A DNA stretch of 9,280 nt from Clostridia bacterium (GTDB lineage: Bacteria; Bacillota; DSM-521; Neomoorellales; Neomoorellaceae), in assembly GCA_030445875.1 (NCBI GenBank), contig JASUSX010000065.1, positions 1 through 9,280 of the forward strand, given 5' to 3'. Numbering within the stretch: the stretch's first letter is position 1; each line of letters starts with the position of its first letter. The notes below the pieces were generated by a model. It was given only the letters and a program-made list of their open reading frames with translations, did not search any database and was not told the origin of the DNA. The position numbers and the translations under genes were made by a program. Below, in pieces: positions 1-7,019 of this stretch.

Positions 1-1140
1 CAGCGCCAGGCTCAGCCGCAGCCACCAGTCACTGAAACTGGGGGGCCGGGCCGGGATGGGCTGGCGGTTAATTACATCCACGCGGCCTACTATTTCCCCG
101 TTCTGCCGGAAAACCATGGCCCCTATCCGGCTACCAGCAGGTACCGGGCCTTTCAGGGAGGATAGCTCCAGTTGTCCCACCGGCGGGGGGCTACCATCAT
201 TTTTGCGGACTATGGCCATGTCGGCCGCGGCCGCCGCCTCCACCTTTTCCCCGTTACCGCGGTCCAGGACGGCGACCACCTCTCCCTTGCGGGCGAGCTG
301 GAGGGAACGGAATTCCTTGAATCCGTAATCCAGCAGGGCGGCTACGTCCTGTTCCGCGCCCCGGCCCCCGGGCTCGTCCAGGACGACAGCAATCAGGCTC
401 TGGCCCTGGCGGGTGGCCGAGCCCACCAGGGTAAAGTGGGCCTCGGTAGTGTAACCGTTTTTGACGCCATCGGCTCCCTGGTAGTCCCAGAGGAGCCGGT
501 TCTGGTTCATGAGGGTGGTTTCCCACCCCTGGCTGCGCCAGGGGCGCGTTTGCGTAGCCACTATCCGGCGAAAGGTCTCATTCTGCATGGCGGCCCGGGC
601 AATAAGGGCCAGGTCGCGAGCGGTAGTATAATGGTTGGGATCGGACAGCCCGTTGGGCGTGACAAAATGGGAGTTGACGGCCCCCAGGGCAGCCGCCTTT
701 TCGTTCATCAAGCGGGCAAAGCCTTCCATGGAGCCACCGTAGTGTTCGGCTATGGCCAGGGCGGCGTCGTTGCCGGAGTTCAGGAGCATCCCGTAAAGAA
801 GGTTCTCCAGGGTGACTCTTTCCCCCTCCACCAGGTAAACCCGGGTGCCATCCACCCGGGGTGGGTTGGGCCCCACGGTAATCACATCATCTAAATGACC
901 CTTTTCCAGGGCGATCAGGGCCGTAAGGATCTTGGTGGTACTGGCCGGGGCCTTGCGTTCGTCCGGGTTTTTAGCAAAGAGCACCGTCCCCGTGACCGAA
1001 TCCATCAGGACGGCTGTGGCTGCCTTGAGGTCAGGTGGGGCAGCTCCATCTGCCGCCAGGGCTGGTACGCTCCTACTAATGAGTAAGATCAGACAGGTAA
1101 GAATAAGTAGTACCTTTTTCCCTATTTTCCCTAAGACCAT
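1..1140 (-). CDS. D-alanyl-D-alanine carboxypeptidase (class S11 low-molecular-weight PBP, DacF/DacA type), 3' end cut by window edge
   Basis: The enzyme removes the terminal D-Ala from peptidoglycan pentapeptides outside the cytoplasmic membrane. I translated the minus strand from ATG at 1140; the frame is open for 380 codons and leaves the window at position 1. Residues 1-30 form a signal peptide (basic GKIGKK, a long hydrophobic core, cleavage near PALAA). The S11 active-site motifs are present: SxxK as STTK at residues 67-70 with the preceding KAPAS context, and SGN at 122-124. The third motif, normally KTG, reads KNG at 227-229 in the usual context (ADG-V-KNG-YT). Residues ~275-365 fit the beta-rich PBP5 C-terminal domain. 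The last visible residues (FSDWWLRLSLAL) look like the start of the amphipathic membrane anchor, so little is missing. The nearest purine-rich site (AGGGG at ~1156-1160) is about 15 nt from the start, which is long. No other in-frame start lies upstream before a stop codon. A DacF-type sporulation role is possible but not shown. Confidence 0.93.
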   Translation of the reverse strand, partial: MVLGKIGKKVLLILTCLILLISRSVPALAADGAAPPDLKAATAVLMDSVTGTVLFAKNPDERKAPASTTKILTALIALEKGHLDDVITVGPNPPRVDGTRVYLVEGERVTLENLLYGMLLNSGNDAALAIAEHYGGSMEGFARLMNEKAAALGAVNSHFVTPNGLSDPNHYTTARDLALIARAAMQNETFRRIVATQTRPWRSQGWETTLMNQNRLLWDYQGADGVKNGYTTEAHFTLVGSATRQGQSLIAVVLDEPGGRGAEQDVAALLDYGFKEFRSLQLARKGEVVAVLDRGNGEKVEAAAAADMAIVRKNDGSPPPVGQLELSSLKGPVPAGSRIGAMVFRQNGEIVGRVDVINRQPIPARPPSFSDWWLRLSLAL

Positions 1141-1167
1141 AGGTGTTAAGTGAAACCCCTCTCCCCG

Positions 1168-1197
1168 GGACCGGCCGCACCGGGTACCCGCCGGTCC
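1168..1197 (-). other. GC-rich stem-loop in the leader of the carboxypeptidase gene
   Basis: GGACCGGC (1168-1175) pairs perfectly with GCCGGTCC (1190-1197) over 8 bp. The 14-nt loop itself contains most of the palindrome CGGGTACCCG (1181-1190). It sits 28-57 nt upstream of the ATG at 1140 and would be in the 5' untranslated RNA. No U-run follows on the minus strand, so it is not a standard terminator. It could affect leader folding or mRNA stability, or be chance in GC-rich DNA. Confidence 0.35.
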
Positions 1198-1417
1198 GGC
1201 AGCGCGTCCCGTAACTCTGCTGTAATAGATCCCGTTATTGATGATTTTTCTTTTTTCTACATCCTAACCTGTTTTTCCTACCGGTTTGCGACTTTTGGGC
1301 CAGGAAAATTCTACATCTACTGTGATCTCCATCATAGCCCCCGGGTGGCCCTGATATTAAAATACAATTGCTCAAGACGATTGATTGACGTCACCAGCTC
1401 TCATATCTCATATGCCA

Positions 1418-1424
1418 AGGGAGG
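1418..1424 (+). promoter_or_regulatory. Ribosome binding site that fixes the HD-like gene start
   Basis: AGGGAGG lies 8 nt upstream of ATG 1433. This makes 1433 the start rather than the in-frame ATG at 1385 or the one at 1412, neither of which has a comparable site. Confidence 0.8.
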
Positions 1425-1432
1425 AACCATCA

Positions 1433-2062
1433 ATGAGCCTGGGACGCTGCCCCGGCCAGGACCGCCGCTACTGGAAACCAGAGGATATCTTCGAAGCACC
1501 CTGCCCCCACTGCGGCGGGATGATCGAGTTCTGGAAGGACGATGTTAACTTACGCTGCCCCCACTGCCGCCAGCTAGTAACCAACCCGCGCTTCGACCCC
1601 GGCTGCGCCGCCTGGTGTTCCTACGCTAGCAAATGCCTGGGGGCAATGGCCGCCGTCTACCAGCGCCAGCCGCGGGTCATGCGTGATAAGCTGGAAGTAG
1701 AAGCCCGTAAAAACCTCTTGCACCACCGGGATTTGCTCAACCTGACGCTGAAAGCCGCCGGTCACGCCGAAAGAATGGCCCGGGAAAAAGGGGTGGAGCC
1801 CCTGGTAGCCATTGCCGCCTGCTTCTTATACGACCTGGGGGCAACCGGGGAGCATGGGGATAGGGCCAACCTGGCTCAGGAGATTATGACCAGGATCGGC
1901 CTGGAGCCGGATATTATCGATCGTACCGTAAAGATTATCGCCGCCGGAGAGGTAGCCCTGGACGACCCGGCCTGGAGGGTTGTCCAGGAGGCCCGGCGCC
2001 TGGCGGCAACAGAGGCCGGCAGCCGGAAGCCGGAGGCCGGGGGTTCGCAGGAACTGGTGTAG
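1433..2062 (+). CDS. Cysteine-rich zinc-ribbon protein with a degenerate HD (phosphohydrolase-like) domain
   Basis: 209 aa, cytosolic, function unknown. The N-terminus carries a zinc-ribbon pattern: CPHC at 24-27 and CPHC at 42-45, 14 residues apart. A second cysteine cluster follows, C58-x3-C62-x5-C68 in the context CAAWCSYASKCLG. I believe this context recurs in a family of anaerobe HD proteins, but I cannot search to confirm it. Residues ~95-190 are helical and resemble an HD domain: first metal His H111 (AGHAERMA), then a segment AACFLYDLG at 129-136 where HD proteins normally have HD. Here it is Y133-D134. The late Asp expected in a DAD-like motif appears to be E186 in QEARRL. So two of the usual metal ligands look replaced, and the domain may bind rather than hydrolyse. 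The C-terminal tail (after ~192) is encoded by a 7-bp tandem repeat and looks dispensable. The gene stands alone between a divergent and a convergent neighbour. Confidence 0.8.
   Translation: MSLGRCPGQDRRYWKPEDIFEAPCPHCGGMIEFWKDDVNLRCPHCRQLVTNPRFDPGCAAWCSYASKCLGAMAAVYQRQPRVMRDKLEVEARKNLLHHRDLLNLTLKAAGHAERMAREKGVEPLVAIAACFLYDLGATGEHGDRANLAQEIMTRIGLEPDIIDRTVKIIAAGEVALDDPAWRVVQEARRLAATEAGSRKPEAGGSQELV
2015..2042 (+). repeat. Four tandem 7-bp repeats, consensus GCCGGNN
   Basis: Units are GCCGGCA, GCCGGAA, GCCGGAG and GCCGGGG, in perfect 7-bp register, within the last codons of the HD-like gene. Because 7 is not a multiple of 3, gain or loss of one unit would shift the frame and change the C-terminal tail. 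Confidence 0.75.
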
Positions 2063-2073
2063 CCAGTTCCTGC
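2047..2073 (+). terminator. Perfect 11-bp hairpin spanning the stop codon of the HD-like gene, possible weak terminator
   Basis: GCAGGAACTGG (2047-2057) pairs with CCAGTTCCTGC (2063-2073) across a 5-nt loop, TGTAG, whose last three bases are the stop codon. The downstream plus-strand sequence has only a short CCTTTT at ~2079-2084, so termination would be inefficient or factor-assisted. It lies between convergent genes (the permease ends at 2140) and could serve as a bidirectional roadblock or mRNA 3' end. Confidence 0.5.
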
Positions 2074-2120
2074 TGGCAGTCCTTTTGCGGCAGCGGGCTT
2101 CACCCACCTCCTGCTGAACT

Positions 2121-2135
2121 ACGCCCCCAGGGCGT
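2121..2135 (-). other. Short hairpin just after the permease stop codon
   Basis: ACGCCC (2121-2126) pairs with GGGCGT (2130-2135) around a 3-nt loop, immediately downstream of the TAG stop of the permease on the minus strand. No U-tract follows. It may mark the 3' end of the six-gene transcript, but the evidence is slight. Confidence 0.25.
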
Positions 2136-2139
2136 CCAT

Positions 2140-2898
2140 CTACAGCCGCTGCCAGGGACAGATGAGGTATTCCAGGAGATTAAGGAAGATATACAGCACC
2201 AGCCCCATACCGGCCATAGCCAGGATACCGGCAAACATGGCGCCGTAATCGGCCCGGAACAGGCCGTCCAGGATGAAATAGCCCAGGCCGCTATTGCCGG
2301 CCATGGTTTCACTTAAAAAGAGAACGGATATGGCGCTGCCCAGGGAGATACGGCCGGCAGTAATGATCGCCGGTAAACAGGCCGGTAAAATCACCTGGCG
2401 ATAAAGGCTGACCTTGCCTGCCCCCAGGGAAGCTACAGACAGCAGCAACGGCGGGGGGATTTTACGCGCCGCGTCCCGGGTAGTGATCAGGATCTGGTTA
2501 AAGATTACCAGGAAAATGACCAGCATTTTTGTCCCGTCGCCAATGCCCAGGATGACCATGGCCACCGGTAAGAGGGCCACCTTGGGTACCGGGTAGAGGA
2601 GGTATACCAGGGGGGCCAGGAAGGAGTCCAGGGATGGATGGCGGCCGGCCAGCAGGCCCAGGGGTACGGCTAGCAATAAAGCCAGGGCCAGGCTCCCCAG
2701 CACCCGGTAGGTGCTGATATAAAGATGCCGGGCCAGCTCCGGCCAAAAGGCCCTGCTGAGGCTCTGGAGGGCCACCAAGGGGCCCGGCAGGCCCGGGTTG
2801 TTGAGCCAGACGGACAAGAGCCCCCAGAGGCCAAATAAAAAGAGGATGGAGGCCAGGTAGGATAAAGCCCGGCGGGATTCCAGCACGGTATTGCCCAC
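2140..2898 (-). CDS. ABC transporter permease, SsuC/TauC-like (BPD_transp_1)
   Basis: 252 aa integral membrane subunit of an importer of the nitrate/sulfonate/taurine class. Hydrophobic segments fall at about 11-31, 66-86, 92-118, 123-139, 178-198 and 217-241, the usual six-helix layout. The cytoplasmic coupling (EAA-type) loop is at ~152-172, with SLGAGK followed by YRQVILPACLPAI, which contacts the ATPase. The chosen start is GTG at 2898, preceded by AAGGA with about 6 nt spacing; the length fits the family. It is the last gene of the minus-strand cluster, 89 nt after the ATPase gene. The substrate cannot be read from the sequence: this permease group covers sulfonates, taurine, nitrate, pyrimidine precursors and aromatic acids. 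Confidence 0.9.
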   Translation of the reverse strand: MGNTVLESRRALSYLASILFLFGLWGLLSVWLNNPGLPGPLVALQSLSRAFWPELARHLYISTYRVLGSLALALLLAVPLGLLAGRHPSLDSFLAPLVYLLYPVPKVALLPVAMVILGIGDGTKMLVIFLVIFNQILITTRDAARKIPPPLLLSVASLGAGKVSLYRQVILPACLPAIITAGRISLGSAISVLFLSETMAGNSGLGYFILDGLFRADYGAMFAGILAMAGMGLVLYIFLNLLEYLICPWQRL

Positions 2899-2987
2899 CT
2901 CTATTCCTTCCCGCAGCAGCCCGGCGCAGGTTTATTAAGGCCGGACAGGTTCTTCCCGGCGGCTGATCGGTGCCATTCAGGTTGCTA
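2899..2987 (-). other. Gap between ATPase and permease genes with repeated AACCTG words
   Basis: This is the largest gap in an otherwise tight gene cluster. On the minus strand the word AACCTG occurs three times (2978-2983, 2946-2951, 2927-2932). A small stem, GCCGG with CCGGC (2956-2960 with 2940-2944), is followed by TTAATAAA. It could be a processing or partial attenuation point, or a remnant; no promoter was convincing. Confidence 0.25.
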
Positions 2988-3725
2988 TTATTGCAAAAGC
3001 CGGCGCACCCGCGTGCAACAGTGATGAAAATCCCCGCTAAAGCGGTACTCCTGGCTGCCGGCCCCAGGGTTGGTCAGGACCCCTTTTATCTGGCCCGGTG
3101 CCGCAGTCAAGACAATGATTTGTTGTCCCAGGAAGACGGCTTCTTCGATGTTATGGGTAACCAGCACGGTTGTCAACCGGCGCTGGTTTTGTATTGCCAC
3201 CAGGGTCTGCTGTAAACCCTCCCGGGTAAGGGCGTCCAGGGCGGAAAAGGGTTCGTCCATCAAGAGGATATCCGGTTCCAGGGAGAGGGCGCGGGCAATG
3301 GCCACCCGTTGTTTCTGGCCGCCGGAGAGTTCGGCCGGGTAGCGCTTCTCCAGGCCGGTCAGCCCCAGGCCTGCCAGCAGGGGCCGCAGGCGCTCCTCCT
3401 GCTGGCGGGGGGAGAAGCGCCGTAAAGCCAGGCCCAGGGCCGCGTTGCCCCACACTGTTTTCCAGGGCAGGAGGCCGTAGTCCTGGAGGATAATCGCTGT
3501 CCGCTGGCGCGGCTTTGTTACCCTCTCCCCGCCTACCCGTATTTCCCCCCGGACTGGCTGTAAAAGCCCGGCCAGCAGATACAGCAGGGTCGTTTTGCCA
3601 CACCCCGAAGGCCCGATCAGGACGCAGGTTTGCCCTGCCGGTACGCAGAAATTTATATTGGCCAGGGCCGGGACGGCCCCCCGGCCGGTTCCATAAGTGT
3701 AACCCAGGTCGCTGACCTCAATCAC
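2988..3725 (-). CDS. ABC transporter ATP-binding protein, SsuB/TauB-like
   Basis: 245 aa nucleotide-binding subunit that powers the neighbouring permease. All core motifs are intact: Walker [10 protein letters not shown] at 38-46, Q-loop Gln81 in LQDYGLLPW, signature LSGGQ at 133-137, Walker B ILLMDEP at 153-159, D-loop SALD at 161-164 and switch His191 (VTHNIEEA). The LLPW after the Q-loop and the overall length are typical of the SsuB/TauB/NrtD group. The start is GTG at 3725, overlapping the TGA stop of the substrate-binding protein gene in a GTGA tetranucleotide (3722-3725), so translation is probably coupled. The C-terminal tail ([13 protein letters not shown]) is short and has two adjacent cysteines. 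Confidence 0.94.
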   Translation of the reverse strand: MIEVSDLGYTYGTGRGAVPALANINFCVPAGQTCVLIGPSGCGKTTLLYLLAGLLQPVRGEIRVGGERVTKPRQRTAIILQDYGLLPWKTVWGNAALGLALRRFSPRQQEERLRPLLAGLGLTGLEKRYPAELSGGQKQRVAIARALSLEPDILLMDEPFSALDALTREGLQQTLVAIQNQRRLTTVLVTHNIEEAVFLGQQIIVLTAAPGQIKGVLTNPGAGSQEYRFSGDFHHCCTRVRRLLQ

Positions 3726-4699
3726 TTCTTCTCCCCGCCATCAGGGACAAAGGTGGTGTCCACTAGTTCCCCATAGCTGTAGGCTGCGGGCAGCAATTTT
3801 TTGGCCACCATCCATTCCTGGACGTCGGCTACCTCGCTCCTGGTTGGCACCCGGGGCGGCGAGTACCTGGGCGCCAGGTAGGTATCTTTTAGTTCCGCCG
3901 GGACCCTGGCTTTATCGATAAATAGCTCCCGGTACCTATCGGGATGATTGCTGACCAGGGCGGCGGCGTCGCCGTAAACCTGCAGCAGCTTCTTAACGGC
4001 TGTTGCTTTTTCTTTTAAGGTATCTTCCCGGAAGATGAGGACTACCTGGGAGAGGTTGCGGTCTATTTTCGTATCGTCCAGGATTACCCGACCGCCCTTT
4101 TTCTCCGCCAGGGTGGCAAAGGGATCGGGCAGGAGGGCTGTTTCCAGCCGGCCACCCAGTAAAAGTTGCAGTCGTTCCGGGATCTGGGGTACGGCCACCT
4201 TCTCCACACTGCCCGGGTCTACACCGGCACCCTGGAGGAGCCTATCGGCGACATACTCGATAATAGTATTTTCCGAGATGCCAACAGAGACGCCTTTAAG
4301 CTGTTCCGGGCGCTGAATAGCCGCTCCTGGCCGGGCCAGAAGGGCAAAGCGTCCCTCCGCCGGTGTAGCCCCCATGGTTAAAGACACGATTTTTACCGGC
4401 GTCCCCCCTTTACGCAGGAGGGCAGTGGCAACAATATCGGCTACCTCCCCGTCGATGTTTTTCGCCTGCAGGGCCAGGTCACGGTCCCGGGCGCTGTTAA
4501 AGGGTACCAGCTCAACTTTGAGCCCGGCTTTGGCAAAAAGGCCCTCCTGGGCAGCCACAAAAAAGGGGAAGTTATCTTCTACCGGGATCAGGCCCAGTTT
4601 AAGGGTTTCCCCGTTCTGGCCCCTACCTTCACCGCTACGGCAGCCGGTTGCCAGCAGGGCCAGGGACAACAGTAGCCAAATGGCAACTGCTTTCTTCAT
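3722..4699 (-). CDS. ABC transporter substrate-binding lipoprotein, SsuA/TauA/NMT1-THI5-like
   Basis: 325 aa extracytoplasmic solute receptor. The N-terminus is a lipoprotein signal: MKK, a hydrophobic core, then the lipobox LLATGC with the lipidated Cys20, followed by a flexible Gly/Glu-rich linker to ~32. The mature part opens with [21 protein letters not shown], matching the first strand-helix of the two-lobed SsuA/NMT1 fold (LGxxxxxxxxPxxxAxxxGxF). A segment around 130-175 ([16 protein letters not shown]) matches the second-lobe entry. The start is ATG 4699 with AAGGAG at 4709-4714. It lies 32 nt after the UbiA-like gene and overlaps the ATPase gene. The ligand is unknown. Position next to quinone-type enzymes makes an aromatic or pathway-related ligand worth considering, but sulfonates, nitrate or a thiamine precursor are equally allowed by the family. 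Confidence 0.9.
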   Translation of the reverse strand: MKKAVAIWLLLSLALLATGCRSGEGRGQNGETLKLGLIPVEDNFPFFVAAQEGLFAKAGLKVELVPFNSARDRDLALQAKNIDGEVADIVATALLRKGGTPVKIVSLTMGATPAEGRFALLARPGAAIQRPEQLKGVSVGISENTIIEYVADRLLQGAGVDPGSVEKVAVPQIPERLQLLLGGRLETALLPDPFATLAEKKGGRVILDDTKIDRNLSQVVLIFREDTLKEKATAVKKLLQVYGDAAALVSNHPDRYRELFIDKARVPAELKDTYLAPRYSPPRVPTRSEVADVQEWMVAKKLLPAAYSYGELVDTTFVPDGGEKK

Positions 4700-4731
4700 A
4701 CCTCTTCACTCCTTCGCAGGGAAAATGGAGG

Positions 4732-5595
4732 CTAACGCAGGGTCAGGGCCAGGAAGGTAAAGATAAACATCAGGACGCTCAAATAACCGTTCAGGTTCAA
4801 AAAAGCCAGGTTAAGGCGGGACAGGTCAGCAGGGGAGACCAGGCGATGCTCGTAGATTAAGATTACGGCCGCCAGCGCTACCCCCAGGAAATAGATCCAA
4901 TTGAGGTGCAGGAGGGCGCCCACCAGGGCCAGCATCAGGATGGCACCGGCATGCAGGCAGCGGGCTATCGCCAGGCCCCTGGCCTTACCAAGGCGCGCCG
5001 GGATGGAATGGACGCCGTGCTGCCGGTCAAAGTCATAATCCTGACAGGCGTAAATAATGTCAAATCCCGCCACCCAGCTCCCCATGCCCAGGCCCAGGAT
5101 TATAGCCGGCAGGTCGAAGGCCGCCCGGATAGCCACCCAGGCCCCCACCGGCGCCAGGGCGTCGGCCAGGCCCAGGACTAAATGGCAGGCCCAGGTCCAG
5201 CGTTTGGTGTAGGAGTAGATCATCAGGATAAAGACAGCGATGGGTAAGAGCTGCACGCAGAGCCAGTTTAGCTGCCAGGCGGCATAGAATAAAAGGCTAA
5301 AGGAAAGGAGGGTATAAAGCCAGACCTCGGCGACGGATAGCAACCCCCGGGGCAGGGCGCGGGTGGCTGTACGCGGGTTCAGGGCATCGATGTGCCGGTC
5401 AATCAGGCGGTTTAAGGACATGGCCGCCGTCCGCGCCCCGATCATGGCCAGGGTGATCCAGACCAGCTGGGCCAGGGTGGGCCGGCCATCAGCCGCCAGA
5501 AAAGCTCCCAGGTAGGCGAAGGGCAGGGCGAAAATGGTATGCTCGAACTTGATCATTTCCAGGAAGACCTTGAGCTTATGGCAGGCCATATTCAC
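4732..5595 (-). CDS. UbiA-family polyprenyltransferase, MqnP-like (menaquinone-type)
   Basis: 287 aa multi-helix membrane enzyme expected to attach a polyprenyl chain from a polyprenyl diphosphate to an aromatic acceptor. Both Mg-diphosphate Asp motifs are present: N62-RLI-D66-RHI-D70 (NxxxDxxxD) and D179-IIYACQ-D186-Y-D188-F-D190. The basic loop NPRTATRALPRG (73-84) after the first motif is typical of the UbiA/MqnP group. About eight or nine hydrophobic helices fill the rest. The start is GTG at 5595, with AGGA 6 nt upstream (5602-5605); an in-frame ATG at 5589 is the alternative but is less well spaced. It overlaps the end of the UbiD-like gene by about 20 bp, so the two are coupled. UbiA next to UbiD is the hallmark of quinone synthesis. 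In a Gram-positive anaerobe the futalosine menaquinone route is most likely, with 1,4-dihydroxy-6-naphthoate as acceptor; this is inference. Confidence 0.92.
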   Translation of the reverse strand: MNMACHKLKVFLEMIKFEHTIFALPFAYLGAFLAADGRPTLAQLVWITLAMIGARTAAMSLNRLIDRHIDALNPRTATRALPRGLLSVAEVWLYTLLSFSLLFYAAWQLNWLCVQLLPIAVFILMIYSYTKRWTWACHLVLGLADALAPVGAWVAIRAAFDLPAIILGLGMGSWVAGFDIIYACQDYDFDRQHGVHSIPARLGKARGLAIARCLHAGAILMLALVGALLHLNWIYFLGVALAAVILIYEHRLVSPADLSRLNLAFLNLNGYLSVLMFIFTFLALTLR

Positions 5596-7012
5596 GCCAC
5601 TTCCTGTCGATGAGGTCCAGGACCTCCGGGCTCATGCGCGCCTCCCGCGGCCAGGGGCAGGGGTACCCCTCCTGGGGCAACTTACGGGTAGCATCGAGAC
5701 CCATCTTGCTGCCGAAACCTGTGTAGGCGGCAGCGTGGTCGAGGGTGTCCACCGGCCCGTCGACGATAACTACGTCCCGCCGCGGTTCAATGTTGCCCAG
5801 GACCCGCCACCGCACCGCGCTCAGGTCGTGGACATCCACGTCGTCGTCCACGACGACGATCATCCGGGTGAACATCATCTGCCCCAGGCCCCACAGGGCG
5901 TGCATGACCTTGCGCGCCTGGCCGGGATAACCCTTACGGATGGAAACAATAACGCAGTTATGGAAAACACCCTCGATGGGGAAGTTGATGTCCACCACTT
6001 CCGGCAGTTGCAGCTGGATAAGGGGCAAAAAAAGGCGTTCCGTTACCTTGCCCAGGTAGGCGTCTTCCATAGGCGGCGGCCCCACCACCGTAGCCGGGTA
6101 GACAGCCCGGTGCCGCCTGGTCAGGCAGGTCAGGTGAAAAACCGGGTAATAATCGGCCGGCGAGTAGTAACCCGTATGGTCGCCGAAGGGGCCCTCCAGG
6201 CGCTCTTCGTAGGCGTCCACATAGCCTTCCAGGATAATCTCCGCCCGCGCTGGTACTTCTACGTCCACCGTCAGGGCCGGCACCATCTCCACCGCTTCCT
6301 GGCGTAAGAAGCCGGCCAACAGCATCTCATCAAACCCGGGCGGCAAAGGGGCCGTGGCGGCATATATCACCGCCGGGTCGGCGCCCAGGGCTACAGCGAC
6401 TTCCAGGCGGCCCTGGCTGGAGCGCAGGTGTCCGGCCCCACCTTTGTGGATGTGCCAGTGCATACCCGTAGTGCGCTCGTCAAAGACCTGCATCCGGTAC
6501 ATGCCCACATTGCGGCGGCCGGTAAGGGGATCGTGGGTGAAAACCAGGGGCAGGGTAATAAAGCGGCCGCCGTCTTCCGGCCAGAGCTGCAGGACCGGCA
6601 GTTCCGCCAGGGAGGGGGGATCGACCCGGACCTCCTGGCAGGGGGCATTTTTCACCCGGCGGGGCAGGTAGCGGCCCAGTTCCGCCAGGCGCGGCAGTTG
6701 TTTGATCTTCCCCAGCCAGCCGCCAGGTACGGCTGGCAGGTCAAGTAAGCCCCTTAGCCGCCCTGCCGGCTCGTCAAGGTCGGCGATTTGCAGGGCGGTT
6801 TTTACCAGCTCAAAACTACCAAAGAGGTTGGTGACAACAGGTAGTTGGGAGCCCCTCACCCGCTCAAAGAAGAGGGCCGGACCCCCTGTTTTAACTACCC
6901 GGTCGGTTATGGCAGCAATCTCCAGCACCGGGTCGACTTCTACCTTTACCCGCTGCAGGAGATGCCTTTGTTCCAGGCAGGCCAGATAAGCCTGCAAGTC
7001 CCCGTAAGCCAA
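5576..7012 (-). CDS. UbiD-family decarboxylase, menaquinone-type (MqnL-like)
   Basis: 478 aa prenylated-FMN-dependent (de)carboxylase, full length for the family. The prFMN/metal-binding segment is RRNVGMYRMQVFD, with N168 and R173; the Glu/Asp of the E-R-E/D catalytic triad are in EGPFGDHTGYYSP (E273 and D278). Further conserved blocks are VVGPPPMEDAYLGK (309-322), ERLFLPLIQLQLPEV (325-339) and VVVDDDVDVHD (386-396). The start is TTG at 7012: a TGA codon directly precedes it in frame, and MAYGDLQAYLACLE aligns with the usual UbiD N-terminus, so no upstream start is possible. The nearest purine-rich site (AGGGG, ~7026-7030) is about 13 nt away, so translation may rely on coupling to the gene that ends 7 nt upstream. 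With the overlapping UbiA-like gene it probably performs the decarboxylation step of menaquinone synthesis. A UbiX-type prFMN synthase is not in the window. Confidence 0.92.
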   Translation of the reverse strand: MAYGDLQAYLACLEQRHLLQRVKVEVDPVLEIAAITDRVVKTGGPALFFERVRGSQLPVVTNLFGSFELVKTALQIADLDEPAGRLRGLLDLPAVPGGWLGKIKQLPRLAELGRYLPRRVKNAPCQEVRVDPPSLAELPVLQLWPEDGGRFITLPLVFTHDPLTGRRNVGMYRMQVFDERTTGMHWHIHKGGAGHLRSSQGRLEVAVALGADPAVIYAATAPLPPGFDEMLLAGFLRQEAVEMVPALTVDVEVPARAEIILEGYVDAYEERLEGPFGDHTGYYSPADYYPVFHLTCLTRRHRAVYPATVVGPPPMEDAYLGKVTERLFLPLIQLQLPEVVDINFPIEGVFHNCVIVSIRKGYPGQARKVMHALWGLGQMMFTRMIVVVDDDVDVHDLSAVRWRVLGNIEPRRDVVIVDGPVDTLDHAAAYTGFGSKMGLDATRKLPQEGYPCPWPREARMSPEVLDLIDRKWREYGLP

Positions 7013-7019
7013 TCAGGGC

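Larger units (their letters stand above)
1141..1432. promoter_or_regulatory. Divergent intergenic region between the carboxypeptidase and HD-like genes
   Basis: This 292-bp gap should hold the promoters of both flanking genes. It is more AT-rich than the genes in its middle part (1220-1380). For the rightward gene, a TACAAT -10-like box at 1363-1368 and a TGaTATTAA extended -10-like stretch at 1352-1360 are visible, but neither has a convincing -35. For the leftward gene there are two weak sigma-F-like patterns (see findings), and a GC-rich stem-loop lies close to the start codon. The 9-bp word TTCTACATC occurs twice, at 1255-1263 and 1309-1317. No small gene with a credible start and ribosome binding site was seen. 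Confidence 0.55.

Noticed and set aside
172..894. 240-codon open frame on the plus strand
   Set aside because: It lies wholly antisense to the carboxypeptidase, whose active-site motifs and signal peptide are clear. The antisense translation has no recognisable features.
1876..2103. Minus-strand frame starting at GTG 2103 behind AGGAGG
   Set aside because: The Shine-Dalgarno-like site is only ~3 nt from the GTG. The frame runs antisense through the HD-like gene, and the product is a low-complexity tail encoded by the 7-bp repeat.
5839..5858. Perfect inverted repeat CGTCGTCGT-CC-ACGACGACG
   Set aside because: It encodes the conserved VVVDDD stretch of UbiD proteins; Val GTC and Asp GAC codons are reverse complements, so the palindrome follows from the protein.
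5534..6307. 257-codon open frame on the plus strand
   Set aside because: It is antisense to the UbiD- and UbiA-like genes; long antisense frames are expected in GC-rich coding DNA.
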